64,000 bases of DNA from Rhododendron vialii (Eukaryota > Streptophyta > Magnoliopsida > Ericales > Ericaceae), in the NCBI RefSeq assembly GCF_030253575.1, contig NC_080559.1, positions 30,158,501 to 30,222,500 of the forward strand. Direction: 5' to 3'. Under the pieces are notes generated by a model that saw only the letters and a list, made by a program, of their open reading frames with translations, had not been told where the DNA came from and did no database searches. Made by a program: the position numbers and the translations under genes. The stretch's first letter is position 1. Each line of letters begins with the position of its first letter. Below, piece by piece: positions 45,901 to 57,603 of this stretch.

Positions 45901-47284
45901 AGTTCAGTATTTTGACCGCCGTAAGGTCATGTGGATTTTAATCTCACCTAACCTGTCGGCGCTTTGACTTGTAGTGTTATGAATGTGGGTTTTGCTTAAA
46001 AAGTCAATTTAACTTCTTCTTTTTTATTTAAATTTTTTTCGCATTTATAAGTTTTACGTCAAATTTTTATAATTTATTGATTAATCTTGACGAGAGGAAT
46101 CGAAAAAGTACAAAATTATAATTGAAACTCACAAATTTTTTCAAAAAGACAAAAATAAGTATAAAAAAAAAAGAAGAATGTCCTTTTGAATTATTTTTAT
46201 CTTTATTCAAAAAAATATGAGTTTTGATCATAATTTTGTATTTTTCCGATTCCTAAGTTAAAAAGTTTGATCCAAAACTAACAAGTACAAAAAAATATAT
46301 GAATAAAAACGAACAAAAAAGTCACGTGACTTTTTAAGCCAAACGCAGCCGAAATAAAGAAATAAATTCGTGTCTTCGCTAACACCAACAGGTTTTGGTA
46401 TTTTACTACCATACAAATGAAACACACCAATCAATCTACTTCTTCTTTGAGTAATTATTCAATAATCCGGCAGTACCGCCACGTGGTACTCTGGACCACT
46501 TTACAATCGTACGTTCACGTGCGGACTTAGAACACTTAGCTCGATCTTAACTCAGTACTTGGTCTCTTTTTTGTTTTGATCTACAGCGGCTACAGGCAAC
46601 GGTTTCATAGCCCGTGACATGACATTCGAGAACTCCGCTGGACCAAGCAAGCACCAAGCCGTGGCTCTGCGCATAGGCGCAGACCACGCCGTGGTCTACC
46701 GGTGCGAAATTCTCGGATACCAAGACACGCTCTACGTCCACTCCCAGCGCCAGTTCTATCGCGAATGCGACATTTACGGGACGGTGGACTTCATATTCGG
46801 CAACGCGGCAGTGGTCTTGCAAAACTGCAACATATATTCCCGAAAGCCCATGGCCTCCCAGAAGAACACCATCACGGCCCAAAACCGAAAGGACCCGAAC
46901 CAAAACACCGGCATCTCCATCCACGCGTGCAAGATCCTCGCCACGCCGGACCTCGAGGCCTCCAAAGGGGCCGTCCAGACCTACCTGGGCCGGCCCTGGA
47001 AGAAGTACTCTCGGACCGTGTACATGTTGTCCTCCATTGGTGGCCACGTGGACCCCCGCGGGTGGCTGGAGTGGAATGGCGATTTTGCCCTTGACACGTT
47101 ATATTACGGCGAGTACATGAATAATGGACCCGGGGCGGGGGTGAGCCAACGGGTAAAGTGGCCAGGGTACCAGGTTATCACATTGGCCTCGGAGGCCAGT
47201 AAGTTCACGGTGGCCAAATTTATTTACGGGTCGTCGTGGTTGCCCTCCACGGGGGTGGCGTTCATAGCCGGGTTATCGGTGTAA
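42930..47284 (+). CDS. PME61-like: Pectinesterase/pectinesterase inhibitor, PME61/PME34-type
   Basis: Four exons: 42930-43535, 43718-44070, 44774-44910, 46587-47284, in frame, 597 aa. A cytosolic tail (MDYGRLGKTEPTSSKSEPLP) is followed by a membrane/signal-anchor segment (about 37-65), then the PMEI domain with conserved Cys (SRTCSRTRYQSLCINSLL, SAYDDC, NQDTCAEG). A subtilase-type processing site, RRLM, follows the PMEI domain. The catalytic domain starts DIVVAKDGSGTYTSI and shows HQAVALR, YQDTLYVHSQRQF, YGTVDFIFGN and YLGRPWKKYSR, that is, all five family boxes with the two catalytic Asp, both Gln and the Arg intact. Role: demethylesterifies homogalacturonan in the wall after Golgi processing. 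Exon 1 is markedly GC-rich. Introns 2 and 3 carry MITEs. Confidence 0.96.
44094..44312. mobile_element. Stowaway-like MITE in PME intron 2
   Basis: Left end TACTCCTCGCTCCGTCCCAT and right end (reverse) ATCTCCGTCCTAAAATATTTG are inverted repeats with the CTCCGTCCC word typical of Stowaway (Tc1/mariner) elements, flanked by TA. The AT-rich core has no frame. Confidence 0.78.
45985..46350. mobile_element. T/A-rich foldback element in PME intron 3
   Basis: Left end GTTTTGCTTAAAAAGTCAAT and right end (reverse) GTTTGGCTTAAAAAGTCACG are inverted. Inner halves mirror each other through 'ATTGATTAATCTTGACGAGA', 'TTGATCATAATTTTGTA' and 'TCTTTATTCAAAAA' words. Related fragments occur at about 14280-14600, 23370-23720, 30965-31200 and 63125-63260. 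Confidence 0.65.
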
Positions 47285-48200
47285 AAATTTTGATTTAGAA
47301 ATGTGATATACACATATAGGGGATTATTGATACTCTGAATCCATAATTGGATTTGGGAACTCTGTTTATCATTGTCTTCCTCCCTTAACAATTGGTGTCA
47401 AATAAATCTTACGACACGAGCTGGCGACAACCATCCTGAAAGAACTTTGAAGAATAATAATAAGGTCTCGATGTGTTTAGTAGTATTAATCATCTTCCTC
47501 TAATTGTAAATAGGATATTGCACAAACCTTTCGCATGGAATATTGATGGTGAAAATGAGAGGCATTTATTACTTGTAGTCTTGTATATATTGCTGGGTTT
47601 TTGTTCCTTTCCACATTTGGTTTTGGGCGTTTGCTGGTTTGTTGCTGCTATAAAATGAGAATTTTGCAGGAATGGCCATCTTCCAGAAGGAGAAATTTCC
47701 TCTCGCTTGCACGATAATTTCTCCTTCCGGAAGGGCAGAAGACACAAGCACTACTATAGGACGTATCGTACTCTGCAAATTATTGTGAAATGTCTTTGGT
47801 CGTGCTCCGAGAGCAATGAATAATGTTTCCAACGTGGCTGACTCAAGCTAATTTAAATTTGAACCATAGAGTAACAGTGACATGTTGGATTGAGATTGGA
47901 CGCTAGTCCTAATAAAATTATTATAACCCCCTCCACATGGTCCCCAATCGAGGCAGGCCACATTAGTCGTTTTCGGTACAAGTTTTCGTTTAAATAGCTG
48001 GTTTTTTTCCATTAAGTTTTTCTTGTTCTGGAATTTCAGCCCATGGTCCGTCCAAAAGGGCTATTTCAGGACCACAAAGTAGTGGAGGTCAACAAATCGA
48101 AATGCTCATCTAGTAAGGTCTGGGGTCACCAAATTGTAAAATGAAGACAGAAGCAAAGTGATGACGAAGACAATGCAAAAAAAGGTACTTATGTGAAATT
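47285..48200. other. 3' flank of PME gene
   Basis: No coding exon. Contains the 3' UTR, presumably within the first few hundred bases, and the short inverted repeat listed at 47680-47733. Confidence 0.4.
47680..47733. repeat. 18-bp inverted repeat with 18-nt loop
   Basis: CTTCCAGAAGGAGAAATT and AATTTCTCCTTCCGGAAG can pair at 17 of 18 positions. This is a single compact hairpin downstream of the PME gene. Confidence 0.85.
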
Positions 48201-48248
48201 GAGAGCATCTTTCACAAACCGGGGATGAGGTCAAGTAGCCAGCTTGGT

Positions 48249-48407
48249 AGCGGTGCCGAGTGGCCAATTCAGTCATTCATCTTGACAATCGACGGTTCGG
48301 ATCTTCATCCGAGTAACGGACATCTTGGATTTTTATCCATTCAAATTAGATCCAAACCGTCCATGCTGAGATGAGCGGCCGAGCGGCCCGGCCACTCGGC
48401 ACTGGCA
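48249..48407. mobile_element. Small TIR MITE
   Basis: GGTGCCGAGTGGCC and GGCCACTCGGCACTGGC are inverted ends around a core with ATCGACGGTTCGGATCTTCA and AGATCCAAACCGTCCATG, itself partly self-complementary. Confidence 0.7.
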
Positions 48408-48877
48408 GCGATGCTGGGCAGCATCTCCTATTTATGGCCTTGTTTGGATCAACTTTCTTTTCAATAGGTTATCTTTTTTGACCTTCTACATGTATTAAGC
48501 CTTTAAGCTTTTCTACTGTTAACTTCGGAGCCTCTAAATTAGTTGAGATGTTCGCAACGTGGCTCAAACATCTTGTTATAAATAAATAAAATATCTTCTG
48601 TCAAAAGAAAAAAAAAAAGACCCACTAACCATCCGTAGAATATTGACTGAATTGCCTATACAAAACTTGGAAACTAAATTTAAAAGTTAACCGCAAGGTT
48701 TATCCAAACAAGGCCTATAAAATTGTGTCTTTTGTATGAATGTAATGTTTTTACTTTGTTTCGATAATTTGAAACCAATCTCAACAATGCAACCTTAAAT
48801 CGCGTGGCCGCACCACAAGTCAAACTCCATCTCACAACTCTTTCGAACTAAGTATTTCCCACGAGTTTTCGCTTACG

Positions 48878-48990
48878 GGGAGAGTGGCAAACACTGTAAA
48901 TTTAGTCGGTGGAAACTAAAATTTGAAAACTCACGGGGAGGGTGGCCAACACTGTAAATTTAGTCGGTGGAAACTAAAATCTACAAAAGA
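48878..48990. repeat. ~60-bp tandem duplication
   Basis: 'ACGGGGAGAGTGGCAAACAC' through 'GTCGGTGGAAACTAAAAT' occurs twice in direct orientation with few changes. Confidence 0.92.
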
Positions 48991-49211
48991 AAACTGATTC
49001 TTCTTCAGGTACTTCGGGTAAGAGTAATTCGGGAAATATCTGTTAGCTTGTAGGAGTATATTTTTTTGGCACGAGAATTTATTTTTGTATTCTTTTCTTT
49101 TTACTATTCACATGTATGTGAAAGGTTGTGTTTATTGTTTTGTATGTAGCATACTTGTTTACCGGAGTAAGAAAAAAAAAGAGTGGAGACGGTAAAAAGA
49201 TAGTGCAAAAA

Positions 49212-49414
49212 GGGACCTCGGGATGCTGCCAAGCGCCCTGCTGAGCGCATCTAAACCGTCCATCTCTGCAATCAATAGTCCGAATTGAAAACAAACTCTT
49301 CCAAGGCCTTGAATAAACTCTTTCCTTGAAGAGTTTGTTTTTAATCCGGACCGCTGAAAACACTTGTGGACGGTATAGCGCTTGGCAAAGACCACTTGGC
49401 AGCATCCCCAATCC
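49212..49414. mobile_element. MITE family F2 (Mutator-like), copy B
   Basis: Ends CTCGGGATGCTGCCAAGCG and GACCACTTGGCAGCATCCC are inverted. The core shares ACCGTCCATCTCTGCAATC, TCCGAATTGAAAACAAA and AATCCGGACCGCTGAAAACA with copy A at 10769-10960, plus an extra inverted pair (AAACTCTTCCAAGG / CCTTGAAGAGTTT). Confidence 0.8.
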
Positions 49415-49748
49415 ACAAAAATCACTGCTTTTTTGCACACATTGAAGTTCATTATATATGCTTCAGATCCTTTAGTCAGATGAAGTACTAAAGGCATTAG
49501 AAAAAGAACAGCTAATGTCGTTAATCTGGACATAGCATCAGAAGTACATCTCGATTACTACTTTTCTGTACAATTCAGAGCAAGTAACAAGAGAATGAGA
49601 TTCAAGCCATTTAGGACAAGCAGAACTCAACTGAGTCACAACGACGAACTTCCAGTTTTCATTGCAAAATACCTGGGGGGGAAAAAACGAAAAAAAACTT
49701 CGATAAAATTTGAACACTCGAAAGAATGAGAGCTGTAATGATCTTCTC

Positions 49749-49884
49749 AGCCTCCAAGGAGAAAACAAACACAGCAGAAACGTGAGACCATTTCACAGGC
49801 TCTTCTCTCAGCCTCAAGGGAACCAGCCTCCAAGGAGAAAGCAAACACAGCAGAAACGTGAGACCATTTCACAGGCTCTTCTCT
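49749..49884. repeat. ~77-bp tandem duplication spanning peptidase stop codon
   Basis: 'AGCCTCCAAGGAGAAARCAA' through 'TTCACAGGCTCTTCTCT' occurs twice, at 49749-49812 and 49826-49886. The right-hand copy contains the last codons (EKSL) and the TGA of the peptidase; the left-hand copy is its echo in the 3' UTR. Confidence 0.93.
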
Positions 49885-52800
49885 ATGAAGTCCCATATTC
49901 TCTCTTCCATATAGATTCTGTCGCGGAGCCGGCGAGGCATGTGCCGCTCGTCCGGAAAAATCAACAATTCATAAGGCTTTCTGGCGTCCACTAACGCATT
50001 CACCAGCCTCGCTGTGTGTCTAAAATGCACATTCTCGTCGATCATTCCGTGCACGATCAACAACTTGCCTTTGATATTGTCCACGTGGTGCATCACTGAG
50101 GCTATCTTGTAACTTTCTTTATTTCCCGAGGGTAAACCCATGTACTTTTCTGTGTAAAAAGTGTCGTACCCATCCCAGGATGTGACAGGGGCACCAGAAA
50201 CAGCACAGGCGAAGATGTCAGGAAATCGTGCTAATGTCATGGCAGAGAGGTATCCGCCGTAGCTCCATCCATACAAACCGATGTGGCCCACTTTTGCTAG
50301 CCCTTGTTTGATGAGCCATTCAGCTCCGGTCAGTTGATCCTCAGCATCAACGCGACCGGCATTGTACTTCAGGGCACTTTCAAACTTGAGCCCGCGCCGA
50401 GCAGTTCCTCTGTTATCTAACTGCAAAATGCAAAGTTTGGATGAAGACTCTTTCAGTTTTCCAACCAAGTTGCAGGCAGAGGCCGAATCATAGATATTTG
50501 TAGAGAACAAGAGGAAAATGATAAACTAAATTTAGGATCCACCGTCAACATTTCCATAATTCAACAGTTCATCATCAAAGGAGTAGACAGTGGAGTTAAG
50601 AGTATTTCACAGTGCCCAGCAGCAATAAGCAACAAATAGCACAAATATAGCATTACACTAAAGTTCCCAAGCCAATCAAATGGGAAGATTCAGAAAATAT
50701 ATGGAGGCTCCAAATCTGCAGCCTTTGATAAGTTGCGTGCGTGGAGGAAACTTGAAGGTAGAGAAGTACTAATCAAATTATAAGATCATTAAACTAGAGT
50801 TTAATAGAATAAAGCAAGACTTTAAGATATATGTTCAGTATTTAATCACCTTCCATACTAAGACGCCTTTGCTCCTGAGATACTGAGCTCTCATGTCAAC
50901 GGTGTTTATCCAAGAATCACTTACAAGTTGCACGCTGGGACCACCGTACACACTGACCATGGTTTTATAGGGTGGAGGTCCAAACTTTTCCACATCAGGT
51001 TTGTATATCGCCCCATACAAAATCGTATCATCACTTGCTTGTATTTGAATTAACTCAGGGGGCTGAAGTTGAAGACTTTTGAATCTTGGAATTGGGAATG
51101 GCTGTTCATATAGAGACACAATTAAGCTTCCATCTTGCAACGAGCAAAGTGAAATTCTAGGTGCAGAATTTAGCGAATCGTAAATATCAACAAATCTCTG
51201 CAGCTGATGATCAAGCACAACCACGTGTCTTCCTTTCCCCTGAGTCAATCTTAGTGGGGCCTGCAGCGGGTAGCTCCCATCTGGGAACAGATTAGCACAA
51301 TAAAGGTGAGACTCCAAAGATCCGTCTAGAGTTCCCGTGAAATATACAAGTCCTGCAGCCTCATTTACACCAGAAATTTGCTCAACCATCCAGTCGCCTT
51401 CGGTAATAGATCCCACGCATGCACCATCAGTATCATGCAAATAAAGGTGTCTGAATCCTGTTCTTTCACTAGCCCAAATAAACCCGCCAGAAAACAATCT
51501 CGTAAGCCCTTTGTCTAAAGGAGTGAAGCAGTCGTGCAGGTTAACCCATGTTTCTAGTTCTTCGACCATTATAACTTTTCTTTTACCTGTTTGGATATCA
51601 AACTTGAGGATCTTTAGTTTAGAATGTAATCTGTCCAAAACCTGAGCAGTGAGAATATTTTCATGCATCCAGTTGACTCTTGCTAAATATTCCTCATCGT
51701 TATGTGGAAGATTCTCTTCTCCACAGTGAAGATCCATCCAAGTTACAGGGCCTCCATTGGCAGAAATCACGCCAAGTCGGACTTTGACATTTGAAGCCCC
51801 AGCAAAGGGATAAGCATGGTCTTCCTGTGCGTCTGGACCAACCATACCTTTACCCTGGTGCATGATTCTAAAAAGAGGTATCTCAGATGAATCAACTTGT
51901 GTGAATGCTATAAATTTGCTGTCCATAGACCACCAGTACCCATTCTTCCGATCCATTTCTTCCTACAGTCAGCACACACATGTATAAAGTATTGATTAAG
52001 GAATCATGTGCTCAGTAAATTTTATAATGCTCTCTTTCTTTTTCCAGAATTTTTCTTGGACTCTTCTTCTAAAAAGAGAAGAGTTTTATTTAATAACAAG
52101 GTACATCATTTTTAGGATGTTAAAAAATGGAACCACAAGTTACAAGAGGAAAGGAGGGAGTAAATATCGCACCTGGGCTATGTATTCAGCAAGACCATGA
52201 GTCTGAAATATAAAACGAGAAATTATTGCCATATCCAGCGAGAAATATGAAAGAGCTCACAAACACCACAAACATGCCAACAAACACGTCACGGGATATG
52301 AATATCATAATAACTTCGACCAAGTTATTTAACTTTTGAAACACCAAGCCAGGTGAAACATTTTCCACAATGTCTCATTCAACAAATGCTGACAACATTC
52401 ACTCAGGACTAGGTCAGCATCTAATGGATCTATTTTCCTTGAATATCATCTTTCATCGGAACCTTTGATCATCCTGCCGAAACTTCCATACACCATTACT
52501 CTCTCAGTTCCAACTCCTAAGAAATAACTACAACTAATGGAACCAAGAAAAGTATCAACTAACAGAACTGGAAATGATTTGTCTTCATGTTCCAATTTTT
52601 AATGTGGGTCCTCAAAAGCTAATCAGAACTCTATGGATTTACCACGCATGTCGTTCATGTTTTAAAAAAGAACAATATCAAAATGATTGTGAAGTATCTT
52701 ATTTCAAATGAGAAATTTAATTCCCTTTTTTGCCACTCTCATTTGGGTTACTTAAGACCCTGCGACTTCAAAATATTCAGAAAAACACGGTGGCTGAAAA

Positions 52801-53851
52801 AAGACCATTATATTGAAGAGATACAACAAATAAACTATTATGTTTCTAATTGTTCAGGCACTAAAATACTAGGAACACAAACAAATGGGCATACTGTAAC
52901 ATTCAGTGATTCACAGACTGACACATGTGCATCTGTTAAAAGAGTCTCATAAGGCATGTTCTCTATCTGTACTTTATAATGCTGTTGATAGTATCTGATA
53001 TGCAAACAGGAAGAAAGCAATCCAGCAAGTATATATGGAAATGTAAAACTAAAGCTTACCAGAACATTGCCATCAGCACCAAATGTCAACTGTTTTGACT
53101 CGTTGCATAAGAGGTTTAACACATGCAACTCATAATCCCTCACATAAGCAAGCATGGTACCATCTGGTGACAGATGGGGATCAATGATGGGAGAGCATGG
53201 TTTGCTTGGAAGCTTAAGCTCTGGTTGTAAAGACATATCTTGAAAATAAATCTGTCAAATGAACGATATCAAATTCACACTAATATATGTAGTAGCGTAC
53301 AACCAATATATTTGGTTTCTCCAAGTCATTGATGATAGTACAATGCCATATCATCATAATAATTGAATAATACTTAAAAATAATGACAGATCAGAGATAG
53401 AGAAACTTACCCCTGCAGGCAGCGGCACCATGACTGTCTTCTTCTTTGAGCTCATCTTCACCCATTCATACCGGGTTACGCCCAGCCCACGCTCCCTCAA
53501 CCTCTCCCTCCTCAACTTCTCTTCAGCTGATATGTTACTCTCATCAAGCCCACCATCCGGGGGACTAAAAAACAATTCTTGCTTACATGTCTTGAGATCA
53601 AATGTGAACAATTTCCTATTTAAACTGTAATCGGGACTGAACAAATAGGATACCAGACTATCATCAGGACTGAAGCTGATGGAAGTCGGTGCACCATAAC
53701 CGGGCAACGGGTACTGCACTATCTCTTCAACAGGAAAAGGAATGCAATCATCGAGAGCTTTTGAAACAGTCGTATCAGTTAATGGCATCTCGCAGGCAAA
53801 TGATCTCGAACGCTTCAAGTTCTTCCTTGTGTCTGTCTCAGTGGATTGCAT
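49869..53851 (-). CDS. Dipeptidyl peptidase IV-family (S9B) serine peptidase, DPP8/9-like
   Basis: Five exons: 53411-53851, 53060-53251, 52173-52202 (only 30 bases), 50850-51962, 49869-50420; all phase 0; 775 aa. The start MQSTETDTRKNLKRSRSF is the first in-frame ATG. The N-terminal beta-propeller (DPPIV_N) begins around DDCIPFPVEEIVQYPLPGYG. The tiny third exon (THGLAEYIAQ) joins EEMDRKNGYWW, placing the Glu-Glu pair that in DPP8/DPP4 binds the substrate N-terminus. The C-terminal hydrolase has YGGPSVQ, LDNRGTARRG, nucleophile GWSYGG, Asp in GMIDENVHF and His in PDERHMPRR, so the triad is complete. It should remove X-Pro or X-Ala dipeptides from peptide N-termini. No signal peptide or membrane anchor, hence cytosolic. 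A leader intron probably ends at TTTTGATAG (about 53909). Confidence 0.95.
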
Positions 53852-55150
53852 TAGAAATAAGTGGCCAAAACTGAGCAATTTACGCACGCATCCTTGCAAA
53901 CGAAGCCCCTATCAAAAAAAGAATCTGCCAGAAAATGGGAAACTTAATAACTAATCAATTGGGACTAAAAAAAACGAGACCAACATAATATAACTACTCA
54001 AAGCCTATGCTTGTTAGACCATCCACAAAACCCCATTCTACGTTTGGATAGCTGTGGATTCAAATCAACCAATTTGCCCGTATTGTTCCTTAACAACAGC
54101 TTAAAGTTAGGTTATATAATATACACATGGAATCCGGTATCGAGTTTGAGAGCTTTATCTTCCTGGATTGGAAATGACTATTTATAGGAGTTATCAAAAA
54201 CCTCCATCCTAAGAAATGTTGTTACTCAAGGATCCCAATAAGATGCATCTCTTCTACCTCTAATCCATCTTTCATTCCAGTTTCACAACCTACAGATAAA
54301 ATTAAAAAGCACTTTCTTTCTCCTCAAGTTGAACGTCGAATCCCTTCAATCGAAATCCACAGCTATTCAAATGGAGTCTCACTCCCTTTATTTCAATGAA
54401 CAATGAGTTAAAAAAAAAAAAATTGAACACAAAACTTAATTAGTTAAAGCACTCCAATAGGCAGCATCAAATTCACCCTTAAATCATTTCTGAAAAAACC
54501 CCACCTTATCCCAAAAAGTTTTTTTTTTTCCCCAAAAAAACTAGGGTGTCAGGACCAACTTACGCGCAATCAAAGTTAGGTTATTTTAGCCATAAAGTTT
54601 TAACTAACCCAAAATAAAAACCTAGATTTGCAAACTAACTCAGCCTAATACCATTATTAGCCTTTCGCTAATGTATGATTTGATTACAACACATTACCAG
54701 CTACGAATTTCCACGGATAAGGTACAGGATACCGAATCCTGATAGCCAAACATTTAAACAACAATCCGATTAGGCACCAGATAGCCGCAACAAATCAACG
54801 AATATATTAACCAGCCGAATTCAATTATACATACACAAAAAATACATATGCCCATATAGTACGCAATAGATACACATGCACAAAGGCGTGTTTACAAGTA
54901 AAGACGAAGGACCTGGGAAGGGGGAAGGTTTGATCGGCCATGAAAGCGAAAAGGGATCCGATTTTTTCGTACAGATTCCATTTTGGGAATGGAAAATTTT
55001 GACGGTATGTGGGGAAACGGAGGGATTCGGGTGGGAAAAGGGTATCGGGGAATCGATGCTCGGAGACGTCGAGATCGTATGATTCTACTTCGACTTTTGG
55101 GGAAAATGAGATTTGGATTGAAGAAAAATAGGTAGGGGACAACACTACGT
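53852..55150 (-). promoter_or_regulatory. Probable 5' leader and promoter of the peptidase gene
   Basis: The acceptor-like TTTTTTTGATAG near 53910 and CT-rich, gene-start-like minus-strand sequence at about 54913-55085 suggest a non-coding first exon with an intron of about 1 kb between. This is inferred from composition; no TATA box stands out. Confidence 0.4.
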
Positions 55151-57590
55151 AGTACTATGAAAAAAAGCCTGACAGAAAAGGAAATGGAAATTGGTTTTTT
55201 TAAGTACTCAGTTTTTTTTTTTTTGGATACTTCGGAATATTGGTTTTTTAAAGTACTGACAGAAAAAGGAAACACGGTGAAATGTGGTTGTCACGTGGGT
55301 TTTTGGAGCAAAGTGGTTGGTTTGAGTGGTTTGACTCGCAATGTTAGGTACCCATCATGAAAGGCATCTCGAAAATATTTCGAATGGAGAAATTAACGTC
55401 TCAGATTTTCTGTGAATCTGTAACGTTAGTTTTTTCATTCGAGATAGTATCTTTTATGGGTATATAAAATTATTGTTGACTCTTCTTCGAGGAGTTTTCC
55501 TTTTTAGGTTTTTTTTTTTCGATAATCCACCCGGAAATTCTTTTATCTTATGTAGTGATCTACTACTCGTTAATTTTTTTTTATGTATCTTTTTATATCA
55601 CCAATTTCTTATGTATTTGCAGTTTCATAACAACTCTTGCTTAAACTCAACATTAGTCACGCTTTCTAAAATAAAAATAAAAATAAGATTAGAACTAATT
55701 CAGTATAGTAAGAACATGTAATTACGATCGAAATGTGCGTAAGCTGGACTCGTACATTTGAGTAATAAAAAAAAAAACTTGTGGCTAAGATCGTGAGAAG
55801 TGATCGCATGAAGTTTTATTAAGAAAAAATGAATAAATATTGCTCCCAAAAAAAAGGAGAAGAATGTTACCGACAAGATGGTAATGAAGTGTAAAAGTTA
55901 CTCTGAAAAAAGAAAAAAAGAACAACGGAAAGATTACAAGAAAATATATTTTGTCTTACCGATCGACACAGAATAATAAGTCGATGCCAAGTTTCGATCA
56001 CAAAGAAAAAAGGTTGCCAAATTTCGATCACAGTACGTCAAGCGAGTTATTGAATACTCTCAATCTTTTGTACACGAGTCCTATTATTAGAAGTCACCCC
56101 CTAGCTTTCGTATTTCTCCCTCTTATCATCATAGCTTTTGTAAGATATAGATATAGATGTGGATTTGCTGTGTTGGCACATTTTGAATGGGCTAAGCTAG
56201 CAAGGGGACCACAGGTGATACGTGTTCCATAATATCAACATGATGATCCAATTTCAACCACAGGTGAAGGAGACCCACCAACAATATATCATTGACCAAA
56301 TTATGTCAAATGGATTGCAATTCAGTGTTGTAATTTTTTTTTAACAAGATTAATTCATTTTTCAAATCATATCAATCAGTACCCGATCAATATGATTTTT
56401 GATATTCTCTGCGAGCTCTAAAAAGTGAATAATTCTGATCAAACCCGAAAAAGACCCACAAATAGCCCAAACTGAAAGGGGGAGGTAAGACTGGACGGGA
56501 GCTCAATCTCAAGGCTATTACAATGATTCCCAAGGCTATTACAAATTTACAATGATGAGATGATAGATCGAGCTCTCTCTTCTCCGATCCTTGGAAATAC
56601 TGTACAATTTCTCAAATAAAAAAGATTATTTCCAGGTTCATCTCAATTATGGATCCGTTCATTTCCTTATGCTTATTGACAACATCAAGCTCATGAAAAC
56701 TTAAAATTGATTAAGATATCATTTGATGTGAGTTTGAATCACATTTATCTTGGGAAAAAAAAAAAAGATCTCAACAGTAGATCAAAACCAATTTCAATCT
56801 TTTTTTTATTTTTTTTTTGGGATGTGTTCCGAAATCATACCGTACGATATGTGATCAACATGCTTGATGCTGCGGATAACTTATAAAAAATTGAATTGTC
56901 CCGATGATTAAAGTGGGCTCGGGAATAACCTTTTTTCAAGCCGAAAATACGTGCGTTCACATAACACCGAGGGGTTTTCACTTTCTATCTTCACAACACA
57001 AGCTCCAGTTTTGGTGAGGTTCTCGGCTGATTTCATTGTAACCAATATAGAAAATGTGATATGGTCGTTATCTTTGTAAGCCTTGCCTAGCAAAGCGCAG
57101 GAAGGTTTGCATAAAGATCCGAAAGACTAGATCAATCAAGAAACTCAGAAATATTTCTGACGAGTCCTCAACGCATACCGAAAGCATCAATTCCAACTCC
57201 TCCAAACTTTATACATCATGTGTTGGAAATCAAGTGCAGTAACATCAAAGAACGAGAACATGAACATCCGTGTCTCATTATAGGCGTATTTTACTTTCTA
57301 ATTTCAGAAACTGCTGGTGAAGCCAACGAAACAACCTATAGTACTCCAAAAACGGATTGAAACCGCAGACATGGACTTACAAAACTTTATATTTGCTGTT
57401 GCATGAGGAGAACAAACATCATGTAGAAGCTGCAAAGATAAGTCTGGCTTCACGACACTGCTTTGAGCTGTCATCGAGGAAAGTTCTTTCTCGTGTCTTC
57501 ATAGCCAATCAGAACCAGAGAAGAACCACTCCAGTCGAACTCGAGATGTCCACCGCATGAGAAACTAAGGATCTGAACAACTCATAGACT
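55150..57590. other. Intergenic between peptidase and CBL genes
   Basis: No supported coding exon. AT-rich with poly-A/T runs; the part near 57590 is the likely 3' UTR of the minus-strand CBL gene. Confidence 0.4.
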
Positions 57591-57603
57591 GTTTTTTATT
57601 TGT

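Noticed and set aside
46547-47047. 166-codon minus frame opposite PME exon 4
   Set aside because: Antisense shadow of the pectinesterase catalytic domain.
53852-53899. 16-residue N-terminal extension of the DPP-like protein
   Set aside because: The extension begins with TTG; the first ATG is at 53851 and fits the family.
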